A stretch of DNA of 64,000 bases. It comes from Pantoea sp. 18069 (GTDB lineage: Bacteria; Pseudomonadota; Gammaproteobacteria; Burkholderiales; Burkholderiaceae_C). Shown piece after piece: positions 25,578 through 34,661 of the stretch (the stretch's first letter is position 1; each line of letters starts with the position of its first letter). The translations under genes were made by a program, and so were the position numbers. Under the pieces are notes generated by a model. It did no database searches and was not told the origin of the DNA. It saw only the letters and a list, made by a program, of their open reading frames with translations. The stretch spans positions 62,001 through 126,000 of the forward strand of contig NZ_CACSJA010000014.1 in NCBI RefSeq assembly GCF_902706035.1, in the 5' to 3' direction.

Positions 25578-28235
25578 TCAACGCAACGCCAGGCGCAGTG
25601 CCACGACATCCTGCAAGGGATCGGCAACGACTTCAAAGCCAGCGTGCCGAACCAGTGCCGCCACCCCCCGGTTTTCCGGCAGGCATTGCCCGACGATCTC
25701 GGCGGTGCCGCGCTCGCGCAGGTAATCGATCAACTTGTCGAGCAGCCTACGCCCCAGGCCCTTGCCTTGCCAGTCAGACGCCACCTGGATGGCAAACTCC
25801 GCCCGGAAATTGTCGGGATCGCACACGGCCCGCACCTCTGCCACCATGGTCTGGCCGGCCAACGCGATGAAAGTCATTTCCCGGTCATAGTCGATCTGGC
25901 TATAGCGTGCCAGCTCGGAATGCGGCACCTCGCGCCGCATCAGAAAGAAGCGCAAACGCATGTCCGCCGGCGCTGCTGCGGCATAAAAGTCCTTCAGCCT
26001 CTCACCGTCCTCGGGACGGATGGGTCGCAGCAGCAGCTCCTGACCTGCCAGCGCTATACGCTCTTCCAGCGCCGACGGGTACGCACGGATGGCCAGCCGG
26101 CTGCCCTCGCCCGCAGCCACCGCCCGCAGCTTGACCCGCGCATCCAATGCCAGCACGCCGCGCTCATCGGCGAGCAGCGGGTTGATGTCCAGTTCGGCCA
26201 GCCAGGCCAGGTCGCAGGCCATCTGTGAGACTTTTCGCAGCGTGGCCAGCAATGCCTGCTCGTCCACGGCGGGGCGGCCCCGGTAGCCGGCAAGCAAAGG
26301 CCCTATCCTGCTCCTGGCGACCATGTCGCGCGCCAGACTCGCATTGAGCGGCGGCAGGGCGACCACATGGTCCTTGCGCAACTCGACGGCGGTGCCACCC
26401 TCGCCAAACAGCAGGGCCGGGCCGAACACCGCATCGGTGGCAATGCCGACGATCAGCTCGTAGGCGCCGGGACGCTGGGCCATGGCCTGCACGGTGAAGC
26501 CTTGCACCGAGGCCTGGGGCAGCAGGTGCGCCACTTGCGCAAGCATTTTCTCCCCCGCAGTCCTGACCGATTCGGCAGACACCAGACCGAGCGCCACACC
26601 GCCGACATCGGACTTGTGGATGATTTGCGGCGAAACGATTTTCAAGGCAACGGGATAGCCGATTCGATTCGCGGCAGAGACCGCCTCTTCCAGGCTGCTG
26701 ACCTGCATCGTTGCAACCGTGGGAATGCCATAGGCCCGCAGCAGTGCCTGGGCCGACGCCCCGTCGAGCCACTCGCGACCGTCGCGCAGGGCCTGCTCGT
26801 ACAGTGACTGGGCCTGCGCCCGATCCGGCGTGAAATCTTCCAGCGTGGCGGCGGGAAGTTGTTGCAGGGCTTGCTGATTGCGCGCGTAGTCGAGCCGTTG
26901 CAACCATGCCGCCACCGCGCGCTCGGGCGTGTTGTAGGAAGCGATGCCGGCTTTTGCGCTGGCCTGGCGTGCGGCCTCCACGGTCAAGCCCCCCAGCCAG
27001 CAGCTCAGTATCGGCTTGTCCGCCGTCTGCATCAGCGGCAAGCAGGACAAGGCGATTTGGCCAGCCGCGACGATGGCCGTGGGCGCATGCATGAAAAGCA
27101 CGCCATCCACCTCCGGCGCCGCCAGCAGCACACGCAATGCGTCCTGGTAGCGAGCGACGGGCGCGTCTCCAATGATGTCAATGGGATTGCCGTGCGACCA
27201 TGTGGGCGGCAGGCATTGGCTCAAGCTGGCCACGGTCTGCGCGCTCAGGCTGGCAAGCTTGCCACCCCCCAGCTCCAGCGCGTCGGCCGCCAGCACACCA
27301 GCCCCCCCGCCATTGGTGAGGATGGCCAGCCGCTCGCCACGCCAGGGCCGCATATGCGCCAAGGTCTCCGCCGCATCAAACAGCGCCTCCAGGCTGTCCA
27401 CGCGCAACATGCCCGCCCGCCTGACGGCGGCGTCAAACACCGCGTCGGAGCCCGCCAGGGCGCCGGTATGCGATGCGGCGGCCCTGGCGCCAGCGGGCGC
27501 ACGCCCGGCCTTGACCACGATCACCGGTTTGTTGCGCGAGGCCGCGCGCGCCGCCGACATGAATTTTCGTGCATTCTTGATCGATTCCGCGTACAGCAAG
27601 ATCGCACGCGTGCCCGGATCGCTGGCGAGGTAATCGATCACGTCGCCAAAATCCACATCCACGCTGTCGCCCAACGAGATGAAGTTCGAAAAGCCGATGG
27701 CGCGGCTATTGGCCCAGTCGAGCATCGCGGTCGCCAACGCTCCGGACTGGGTGACAAACGCCAGCGCGCCGGGCAAGGCATTGCCGGGAGCAAAGCTGGC
27801 GTTCAGGCCTGCGCCGGGCACCAGTGCGCCAATGCAGTTGGGCCCGAGGATGCGCAGCAGGTGCGGGCGCGCCGCGTCCAGCATGGCCTGCTCCAGCGAA
27901 ACGCCGCCTTCAGTCGTCGCCTTCAACCCTGCCGTCAGCACGATGGCGGCGCGTGTGCCCTTGCGGCCAAGGGCAGCGATCAGCTCCGGCACCGCGGATG
28001 CGGGCGTGCAGATCACGGCCAGGTCGGGCGCCTGCGGCAGCGAGGCGATATCGGGCCAGGCCCGCTCGCCATCGACACGCACATGGCGGCGGTTGACCGC
28101 CCAGAGCGGGCCCTTGAAGCCGCCCTGCTTGAGATTGCGCAGCACCAGCAGCCCCAGGCTGCCCTCGCGGTCGGAAGCACCGATCACCGCCAATGAAGCG
28201 GGCTGAAAAATGGCCTCGAGATTGCGAACGCTCAT
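25578..28235 (-). CDS. bifunctional acyl-CoA synthetase (NDP-forming)/GNAT acetyltransferase, Pat/PatZ-like
   Basis: This 885-residue cytosolic protein has the domains of PatZ/Pka in this order: CoA-binding Rossmann domain (about 1-130, AVIGASDREGS), CoA-ligase domain with the phospho-His loop AAASHTGALAGSDAV, ATP-grasp (about 480-700, YPVALKIVSPQIIHKSDVGG), and a C-terminal GNAT domain (about 725-885, RPIRPEDGERL and DWQGKGLGRRLLDKL). Such proteins acetylate lysines of acyl-CoA synthetases or make acyl-CoA themselves. The intact His loop favours a still active ligase half. It lies 37 bases behind phaC on the same strand, suggesting a link with acyl-CoA flow into PHA. Confidence 0.88.
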   Translation of the reverse strand: MSVRNLEAIFQPASLAVIGASDREGSLGLLVLRNLKQGGFKGPLWAVNRRHVRVDGERAWPDIASLPQAPDLAVICTPASAVPELIAALGRKGTRAAIVLTAGLKATTEGGVSLEQAMLDAARPHLLRILGPNCIGALVPGAGLNASFAPGNALPGALAFVTQSGALATAMLDWANSRAIGFSNFISLGDSVDVDFGDVIDYLASDPGTRAILLYAESIKNARKFMSAARAASRNKPVIVVKAGRAPAGARAAASHTGALAGSDAVFDAAVRRAGMLRVDSLEALFDAAETLAHMRPWRGERLAILTNGGGAGVLAADALELGGGKLASLSAQTVASLSQCLPPTWSHGNPIDIIGDAPVARYQDALRVLLAAPEVDGVLFMHAPTAIVAAGQIALSCLPLMQTADKPILSCWLGGLTVEAARQASAKAGIASYNTPERAVAAWLQRLDYARNQQALQQLPAATLEDFTPDRAQAQSLYEQALRDGREWLDGASAQALLRAYGIPTVATMQVSSLEEAVSAANRIGYPVALKIVSPQIIHKSDVGGVALGLVSAESVRTAGEKMLAQVAHLLPQASVQGFTVQAMAQRPGAYELIVGIATDAVFGPALLFGEGGTAVELRKDHVVALPPLNASLARDMVARSRIGPLLAGYRGRPAVDEQALLATLRKVSQMACDLAWLAELDINPLLADERGVLALDARVKLRAVAAGEGSRLAIRAYPSALEERIALAGQELLLRPIRPEDGERLKDFYAAAAPADMRLRFFLMRREVPHSELARYSQIDYDREMTFIALAGQTMVAEVRAVCDPDNFRAEFAIQVASDWQGKGLGRRLLDKLIDYLRERGTAEIVGQCLPENRGVAALVRHAGFEVVADPLQDVVALRLALR

Positions 28236-28272
28236 GGGAAATCCTTGCAGAAAGTCAGACCTGCCCCCCGGC

Positions 28273-30024
28273 TTAGCTCAGGTGCACATAAAGCCCGGGC
28301 GCCGCCAGGGGCGCGCCATTGAACGCCAGCGCCTTGATCGGTGCGGGCTGGATCATTCCCGAAGAGTGGGCGTGCAGCCATTCATGCCAGCGAGGCCACC
28401 ACGATCCGCGGCGCGCAGGCGTCGCGTCGAACCAATCCTGTGGGTTGTCGAGTACCTCGCCAGGCGCATGGGAAGCGCAGCGAAAGCCGGCCTGTGAATG
28501 CGCAACGGGGCCGGCAGGCGGATTGACGATACCGGCGTTGTGCCCGCCTGCGCTCAGCACAAAATCCACGGGACCGGACACGAGACCGCTGATCTTGTAT
28601 ACCGATTTCCATGGCGAGACATGGTCGGCCTCGGTGGCGACCAGGAACAGCGGCACAGTGATGTCTGCAAGACTGATCGTCTTTCCCGCAATACGGTAAC
28701 GCCCTTCCGCCAGGTCATTGTGCAGGTAAAGGCGGCGCAGGTATTCGCTGTGCATGCGTTGCGGCATGCGCGTGGCATCGGCATTCCAGGCACGCATGGC
28801 CGTCATCGGCGTATGCGCACCCATCAGGTACTCATGCACCAGCTTGGACCAGACCAGGTCCTTGGAACGGATCAGCGCAAAGGCGCCCGCCATTTGCCGG
28901 CCGTCGAGATAGCCACGCTCGGACATCAGATCCTCGAGGAAAGATATCTGGCTTTCGTCGATGAACAGGCCCAATTCACCGGGTTCATGAAAATCAGTCT
29001 GCGCCGCCAGCAGCGTCAGTGTCTTGAATGGGTGGCAACCCCTGCCGCTCAAGGCTGCCGAGGCAATGGCCAGCAGCGTGCCGCCCAGGCAGTAACCCAT
29101 TGCATGGATGAGGGCCTGCGGTCGAATCAACTGTATCGCCTGGATGGCTTCCATCACGCCGCACTCCAGATAGTCGTCCAGGCCCAGGTTGCGGTCATCC
29201 CCGTCAGGGTTTTTCCAGGACACCATGAAAACGGTATGCCCCTGTTCAACCAGATAGCCGGCCAGGGAGTCATTGGGCGTCAGGTCAAGAATGTAGTATT
29301 TCATGATCCACGACGGAATAATGACGACCGGCTCCCTATGGACATTGGCCGTGGCAGGCTCGTACTGGATGAGCTCAATCAACCGGTTCTTGAATACGAC
29401 CTTCCCCGGTGTCAGCGCCACCGCCTGGCCCGGCAGGAACTTCTCGACACCGCGTGGTTTTCCATCGCCCAGCACGGCCAGTGCATCACGCCACCAATTG
29501 GAAAATCCATTGACCAGATTTTCACCACCCGTGGTCAGCGTCTTCTGCAGCACCCGGGGATTGGTCGCGATGAAATTCGAAGGTGACCAGATATCCAGCC
29601 ACTGGCGCGTGGTGAATGCCGCCACCTCCTCATGGTGCCGGGACACGCCTCGAACGCCGGTCATGGCCTCGGCCCACCACTGGTCCTGCAGCAAGAACGC
29701 CTGGGCCAGGGAATTGAACGGCGGCTGGCTCCAGTCGCTTCGCACAAAGCGCTTGTCCCGCGGCGTTGGCGCAAGCTTTGGAGCGCTCTCGTCCTGCCAG
29801 GACTGCGCGGCATACTGCAGCCAAACCAGCGACTTCGACACGGCACTGAAGAGCAGATCGACCTGCTTGGACGGTGAAAGCAATAGATGGTTGAACCAGT
29901 CGGCATAGGCCAGGCTCACCGAGACAGGCGAGACTCCATGGGACAGGCGGGCCAGCCAGCGATGCAGCGCAAGCTCTGTCGGGACCTGTTCATGCCCCCG
30001 GGGGGACAAACTGGAAAGCATCAT
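28273..30024 (-). CDS. phaC: poly(3-hydroxyalkanoate) synthase, class I-like
   Basis: This 583-residue polymerase forms PHA from hydroxyacyl-CoA on granules. The lipase-like box has the catalytic Cys at 312 (HAMGYCLGGTLLAI), the Asp lies in ATEADHVSPWKS and the His in SAGGHNAGIVNPP. The N-terminal portion (SHGVSPVSVSLAYADWFNHL) matches the PhaC N-domain. The start at 30024 (ATG ATG) has AAGGGA upstream; an in-frame extension of 16 residues upstream is unlikely. It is preceded on the same strand by an acetoacetyl-CoA-reductase-like gene. No phaA, phaE or phasin gene is seen nearby. Confidence 0.9.
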   Translation of the reverse strand: MMLSSLSPRGHEQVPTELALHRWLARLSHGVSPVSVSLAYADWFNHLLLSPSKQVDLLFSAVSKSLVWLQYAAQSWQDESAPKLAPTPRDKRFVRSDWSQPPFNSLAQAFLLQDQWWAEAMTGVRGVSRHHEEVAAFTTRQWLDIWSPSNFIATNPRVLQKTLTTGGENLVNGFSNWWRDALAVLGDGKPRGVEKFLPGQAVALTPGKVVFKNRLIELIQYEPATANVHREPVVIIPSWIMKYYILDLTPNDSLAGYLVEQGHTVFMVSWKNPDGDDRNLGLDDYLECGVMEAIQAIQLIRPQALIHAMGYCLGGTLLAIASAALSGRGCHPFKTLTLLAAQTDFHEPGELGLFIDESQISFLEDLMSERGYLDGRQMAGAFALIRSKDLVWSKLVHEYLMGAHTPMTAMRAWNADATRMPQRMHSEYLRRLYLHNDLAEGRYRIAGKTISLADITVPLFLVATEADHVSPWKSVYKISGLVSGPVDFVLSAGGHNAGIVNPPAGPVAHSQAGFRCASHAPGEVLDNPQDWFDATPARRGSWWPRWHEWLHAHSSGMIQPAPIKALAFNGAPLAAPGLYVHLS

Positions 30025-30176
30025 CGGACATCCCTTTCGGTGGTGGCAAACACTTGAACCGAATACTTTCAACCGCGCCGCAGGCTTGACCTAGGCCGTA
30101 TCAACGAGCAGCCCGCGACGGCCTGACCCTGCCGGCTGTGGCGCAGCGACGGCGGAAATGGCGGGTCGGCGCCGGG

Positions 30177-30926
30177 TCAGTACATATGCTGACCTCCATT
30201 GATCGACAGGTCGGCCCCCGTGACAAAGCCCGCGTGCTCCGAAGCGAGGTAAGCGACCAGTTCCGCAACCTCCACCGGATCGCCGAGCCGGCCTACCGGA
30301 ATCTCGGGGAGGATTCGCTGCTCCATCACGTCGGGCGGCACCTTCTCGGTCATGCGCGTTCTCAGGTAGCCAGGCGAGACCGTATTGACAGTGATATGTC
30401 TGCCGGAAAACTCCATCGCCAGCGATTTCGTGAAGCCATGAATGCCCGCCTTCGATGCCGCGTAGTTGGCTTGACCAAAAGCGCCGCGCTGTCCATTCAC
30501 GGACGATATATTGATGATGCGCCCCCACCCAAGCGACAGCATGTCCTCTATGACCTGCTTTGTCATGTTGAACATAGAATCGAGGTTGGTTCGAATCACC
30601 GAATCCCACATATGCGGCGTCATTTTCCGGAAACTCGCATCCATGGTGATTCCCGCGTTATTCACCAGCACCGAAATGGGACCATATTGACGACGAATGG
30701 ACTCCACGGCAACGACGCAGGAATCAAAATGTGCGACGTCCACCTCGACCGCAGCGAAGTCATAGCCCAGCCTCTTTTGCGCCTGCGACCAGACGGCGAC
30801 ATGCTTGTTTCCTGGAGAATGCAGGGGAATGACAGCAAATCCGCCGTCTGCCAGTCGCCGGCAAGTGGCCTCACCCAGGCCTCCCGTTCCACCGGTGACC
30901 ACGGCGATACGCTGTGTCTTTGCCAT
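30177..30926 (-). CDS. phaB: acetoacetyl-CoA reductase (SDR family)
   Basis: This 249-residue NADPH-dependent SDR has cofactor motif TGGTGGLG, NNAGIT, the active-site serine region ISSVNGQRGAFGQANY with YAASKAG, and the ending FVTGADLSINGGQHMY. VNGQRGAFGQ and the C-terminal NGGQHM are hallmarks of PhaB rather than FabG. The ATG at 30926 follows AAGGAATTTTCT. It lies 152 bases upstream of phaC on the same strand, so it supplies (R)-3-hydroxybutyryl-CoA to the synthase. Confidence 0.9.
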   Translation of the reverse strand: MAKTQRIAVVTGGTGGLGEATCRRLADGGFAVIPLHSPGNKHVAVWSQAQKRLGYDFAAVEVDVAHFDSCVVAVESIRRQYGPISVLVNNAGITMDASFRKMTPHMWDSVIRTNLDSMFNMTKQVIEDMLSLGWGRIINISSVNGQRGAFGQANYAASKAGIHGFTKSLAMEFSGRHITVNTVSPGYLRTRMTEKVPPDVMEQRILPEIPVGRLGDPVEVAELVAYLASEHAGFVTGADLSINGGQHMY

Positions 30927-31400
30927 AGAAAATTCCTTCAAGACGTATAGTTGATTTCACATTCCCTGTGGAATTCAATCGCTTCTTGTTGCCGGCATTT
31001 CAGTGAAGCGAACGAAAACCATTGCTTCGCGATTCAATACCAAGCGAAGACACCGCCACCGGCAAACGACCCGCTCGCAATCCGCCCTGTTCTTTTTTCA
31101 TCCGCCAGGATCACGGATAATCCATCCTCCGATGCAATGCCATTTTGCATCCCGGAAAAAATGCCGTGGCCTCCTGCAGCGCTCGGTCTGCCGTAGGACT
31201 ATCTACCTATGGGGAAGAATATCCAGTGCTTGATTCCGTCCACTGAATTCTCCCAGGCAGATAGCGGGCAGCAGCGCAGGCTTCTTTCGCAGTGGCGTTG
31301 CGTTCGGGCTCCTTGGCACGCTCAGCGGAAATACCGCGCGCATTCCTGAACAGCTGCAGCGTGCCGGACGCACAGACCCAGCAATCCGCTCCAGGCGCTG
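30927..31400. other. intergenic region between phaB and msrA
   Basis: These 474 bases lie upstream of phaB and downstream of msrA. The part next to phaB is relatively AT-rich and should hold the phaB promoter. No protein or RNA gene is recognised. The word AATCCGCTCC, complement of the intergenic motif noted at 24100 and 62479, lies at 31383-31392. Confidence 0.5.
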
Positions 31401-32162
31401 TTACCTGGGCCTTGCCAGGACCAGGGCGGGCTCGGACCGATACCGGTCGGGGAAAATCCTCTTCAACGCGCCGAGCTTGGGCAGGTCATTGACGACGACG
31501 TAGGGATGGCCTGGATTGCGGGTCAGAAAATCCTGATGGTAGGTTTCCGCCGAATAGAACACCCGATCGGCTTCGATCCTGGTCACGATCGCCGCCTCGA
31601 ATGCGCGCCCCTGATTGAGCTGCGCGATATAGGCCTTGGCAGTGCGCTCCTGTTCGTCGCTCCGTGGAAAGATCGCCGAGCGGTACTGCGTCCCCCTGTC
31701 CGGCCCCTGCCGGTTCAACTGCGTAGGATCGTGGGCGACCGAGAAGAAGATCTGCAGGATCTGCGCGTAGCTGACTTGGCGCGGGTCGAAGGTGATCTGC
31801 ACAGCTTCCGCATGTCCTGTCGTTCCAGACCCGACAACCTCGTAGACGGCCGTCTTCTTCTCGCCGCCGGCATAGCCGGAGACTGCATTGGCGACGCCCT
31901 TGACGTGCTGGAAAACGCCCTGCACTCCCCAGAAACAGCCGCCGGCAAGCACGGCGACCTCGGAGGCCGGTAGATCCCTGGGCGCTGCGCCGGACGGGAA
32001 AGGCGGGAGGGCCCGCGCCTTGCTCGACGCCGCTGCGCCATTCCAGAAGGTGGCGCCAAACGCCGTGGCGACGACAGCGCCTATGGCCAGCACCGCACGC
32101 CGCCGCGGTGCGGCGAGTTCGGGCTGGACCAGCCCGCCGGAAGATGTCTTAAATGGGTTCAT
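31401..32162 (-). CDS. msrA: peptide-methionine (S)-S-oxide reductase, exported
   Basis: This 253-residue MsrA has catalytic C76 in VLAGGCFWGVQGVF and downstream GYAGGE, GHAEAVQITFDP and the RVFYSAETYHQDFL segment. Unlike cytosolic MsrA it has an N-terminal extension with an arginine-containing stretch and a hydrophobic segment (PRRRAVLAIGAVVATAFGAT, residues 19-38), so it is anchored in or exported across the inner membrane. It starts 15 bases after the dipZ stop and is the last gene of the msrB/dipZ/msrA unit, which gives it a reductant source. Confidence 0.9.
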   Translation of the reverse strand: MNPFKTSSGGLVQPELAAPRRRAVLAIGAVVATAFGATFWNGAAASSKARALPPFPSGAAPRDLPASEVAVLAGGCFWGVQGVFQHVKGVANAVSGYAGGEKKTAVYEVVGSGTTGHAEAVQITFDPRQVSYAQILQIFFSVAHDPTQLNRQGPDRGTQYRSAIFPRSDEQERTAKAYIAQLNQGRAFEAAIVTRIEADRVFYSAETYHQDFLTRNPGHPYVVVNDLPKLGALKRIFPDRYRSEPALVLARPR

Positions 32163-32177
32163 GATTTCGCTCCCGTA

Positions 32178-33998
32178 TCAACCAAACGTGAAGGCAAAGA
32201 CCTGGGCACCCGGGTCAAGGAATCGGATCTCGAATGTGCGGTCCCTGATCGGACCGGCCTGGCGTATGAGCTGGTACAGCCGCTGTCCTTCGACCACGCC
32301 AGTACCGTCGGCGCCGATGTCCACGCCATGGCTGTCACCCGGTGCGGCGCCGTCGATCGTGACCTGGAAACGCACGGGTTTGCCGTCTGCCCCAGGCCCG
32401 AGCACGAGGTGCAGGTCGCGTGCATGGAACCGGTAGGCAACCGCACCCGCGCTCTTGTTCGACTCGGCGTGTTCGGGCCGCACGGTCCAATCGCCGGCAA
32501 GCCCCCATTCGTTCAACCGCGGCGTACCGACCGTATAGGTGTGGGGAGCATCCGCAACCAGTCCGCCCGGCGAGATGAAGTTCTCGGCCTTCTGGTGGCC
32601 CAGGTAGGTTTCCGGTGAACGGACATTGGCCATATCCGGTGCTTGCGCGACACCCTCCGCATCGACGGTAACGAGATCCAGGGGCGTTGCCGCCGTGCTT
32701 GCAGCCTCCGCCAGCAACTGCTGTATCACCCGCTCGGACTGCGCATAGCTGCCTTCACCGAAGTGGTGATGGCGGACCCGCCCCTGCGCATCGATGAAGT
32801 AGTGTGCCGGCCAGTAGCGGTTGCGGAATGCCCGCCAGATGGCGTAGTCGTTGTCCACCGCGATCGGGTAGCCGACCTGGAGATCCCTGGCCGCCTTGCG
32901 AACGTTTGCGATGTTCTTCTCGAAGGCGAACTCGGGCGTGTGCACACCGATGACCACGAGACCCTGGTCCTTGTACTTCTGCGCCCAGGCCCGGACATAA
33001 GGCAGCGTGCGCAGGCAGTTGATGCACGAGTAGGTCCAGAAGTCGACCAGCACCACCTTCCCGCGCAAGGACTCCATCGTCAAGGGCGGGGAATTGAGCC
33101 ATTCCACCGCGCCGCCCAGGCTGGGCCGGGTGGATTCGACGGGCAGATTCGCGACGCCGCCCTGGGCGGACATCGCCGTGCTGCCGGACATGGCCGTGGT
33201 GGCGACCATCATGGCATTGGAGCCCGCCATCATCGCGGTGGAGCCAGGCCCCGCCTCGATAGCTTCGTCTGCGGCTTGCGGCTTGATCCTGTCAATGAGC
33301 GCCTGTTCGACGGTCGATGTGGTGCCGAGTGACAGCCGCGCCAGTACGTCCGTGTCGAGGCCGAGCGCAATGGCGGCGACGCTGCCCAGCAGCGCGACCC
33401 CCAGGCCGCGCCGTATCCACTCACCGGCACCCAAGGATTTCTTCATCGCCGTGAAAATACGTCCGCCCACCGTCAGCGCCGCAGCCAGGGAGGTTGCCGC
33501 ACCCGCCGCGTAGGCGAGCAGCAAGAGCGAGGTCTGTGCATTGGCGCCGTTCAGCGCCGCGCCCGTCAGCACCAGGCCCAGGATCGGTCCGGCACAGGGC
33601 GCCCACAGCAAGCCCGTGGCGACGCCGAGGAGCACCGAGGAGACGAACGACGGGTTCGGGTCGCGTCCGGCCGATTGCGACAGCCGGTGCCCCGCCGCCA
33701 CCAGCGGCCGGGTCAGCGTATCGGCCAGGCGCGGAACCAGCAGGCTCAGGCCGAAGAAGGCCATCAGCACCAGGGCCGCGATGCGCCCGTATTGATTGGC
33801 TTGCACTGCCCAGCCGCCGCCCACGGCAGCGAGCGACGCCACGGCCGCAAAGGTCAGTGCCATGCCGGCAAGCAAAGGCAGTGCGCTCTGGACGAAAGGC
33901 TTGTCCGCGCGCGCGAACACGAAGGGCAGGACAGGAAGAATGCAAGGGCTGACAATGGTCAGCACCCCACCGAGGTAGGCAATGATGAGAAGGGTCAT
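32178..33998 (-). CDS. DipZ-type thiol-disulfide relay protein (CcdA membrane domain plus thioredoxin domain)
   Basis: This 606-residue protein passes electrons across the inner membrane. The CcdA-like membrane domain (about 1-225) carries C19 (TIVSPCILPVLPF) and C135 (LWAPCAGPIL). The thioredoxin-like domain (about 290-440) has WTYSCINC with C325 and C328, and the C-terminal beta domain (about 445-606) is as in mycobacterial DipZ. Between the first two lies an odd Ala/Ser/Thr linker with six Met in 21 residues (256-276). It is flanked by msrB and msrA and is the obvious reductant supplier for both. ATG 33998 is chosen because it begins at the first membrane span. Confidence 0.88.
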   Translation of the reverse strand: MTLLIIAYLGGVLTIVSPCILPVLPFVFARADKPFVQSALPLLAGMALTFAAVASLAAVGGGWAVQANQYGRIAALVLMAFFGLSLLVPRLADTLTRPLVAAGHRLSQSAGRDPNPSFVSSVLLGVATGLLWAPCAGPILGLVLTGAALNGANAQTSLLLLAYAAGAATSLAAALTVGGRIFTAMKKSLGAGEWIRRGLGVALLGSVAAIALGLDTDVLARLSLGTTSTVEQALIDRIKPQAADEAIEAGPGSTAMMAGSNAMMVATTAMSGSTAMSAQGGVANLPVESTRPSLGGAVEWLNSPPLTMESLRGKVVLVDFWTYSCINCLRTLPYVRAWAQKYKDQGLVVIGVHTPEFAFEKNIANVRKAARDLQVGYPIAVDNDYAIWRAFRNRYWPAHYFIDAQGRVRHHHFGEGSYAQSERVIQQLLAEAASTAATPLDLVTVDAEGVAQAPDMANVRSPETYLGHQKAENFISPGGLVADAPHTYTVGTPRLNEWGLAGDWTVRPEHAESNKSAGAVAYRFHARDLHLVLGPGADGKPVRFQVTIDGAAPGDSHGVDIGADGTGVVEGQRLYQLIRQAGPIRDRTFEIRFLDPGAQVFAFTFG

Positions 33999-34038
33999 GA
34001 TCTGCTCTGTGGCGATGTCGTGAGACGGGATGGGACCG

Positions 34039-34548
34039 TCAGGCCGGGCCAGGCTTGAAACCCAGGGCGACACCGTTCATGCAGTAGCGCAGGCCGGTGG
34101 GTTTCGGTCCGTCGTTGAACACATGGCCGAGGTGCCCGCCGCAGTGTGCGCACAAGACTTCGGTGCCGTAGAACGGGTTGGCCGTTTCGGAGAGCTCGAG
34201 CACCGCGTTCGGCAAGGCCTGCCAGAAGCTCGGCCAGCCCGTGCCGCTGTCGAACTTGGCGCTGGCGTTGAACAGGTCGGCCTGGCAACCGGCGCAGGTG
34301 AACCGGCCTGGCCGATGCTCGCCATTCAGCGCACTGGTGAAGGGACGTTCGGTCTGCCCCTTGCGCAGGGTCGCATACTGCGGCGGCGTCAACAGCTTGC
34401 GCCACTCTTCGTCCGTGCGGGTCACGGCAAAGCTTCTCCGGTTCGCCGCGCCAGCCGAGCGCAGTCCCGGGTTGAACAAGCTGGCCATGCCGTAGAAAAG
34501 CGTGGCGCCGCCGGCTGCGATGAACACGCGTTTGCTTGTGTGGATCAT
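34039..34548 (-). CDS. msrB: peptide-methionine (R)-S-oxide reductase, exported
   Basis: This 169-residue MsrB has the zinc pairs C85/C88 (FTCAGCQADLF) and C133/C136 (LCAHCGGHLGH), SGTGWPSFWQ, and the catalytic C156 in RYCMNGVALGF. A hydrophobic N-terminal segment (VFIAAGGATLFYGMASLF) indicates export or membrane anchoring, as in the neighbouring MsrA. The ATG at 34548 follows AGGAACTCGAC. It is transcribed after the histidine kinase gene and before dipZ, in one leftward unit. Confidence 0.9.
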   Translation of the reverse strand: MIHTSKRVFIAAGGATLFYGMASLFNPGLRSAGAANRRSFAVTRTDEEWRKLLTPPQYATLRKGQTERPFTSALNGEHRPGRFTCAGCQADLFNASAKFDSGTGWPSFWQALPNAVLELSETANPFYGTEVLCAHCGGHLGHVFNDGPKPTGLRYCMNGVALGFKPGPA

Positions 34549-34661
34549 GTCGAGTTCCTGGTGATGGAGATGGATGTTTTGGGATGTGCGAGGCCTTCGC
34601 GGCGTGCCCGAAAGGCGTCGCGCTGGTCGGTGTGGAAAGAGAAATGGGAAGCCGCGCCGCG

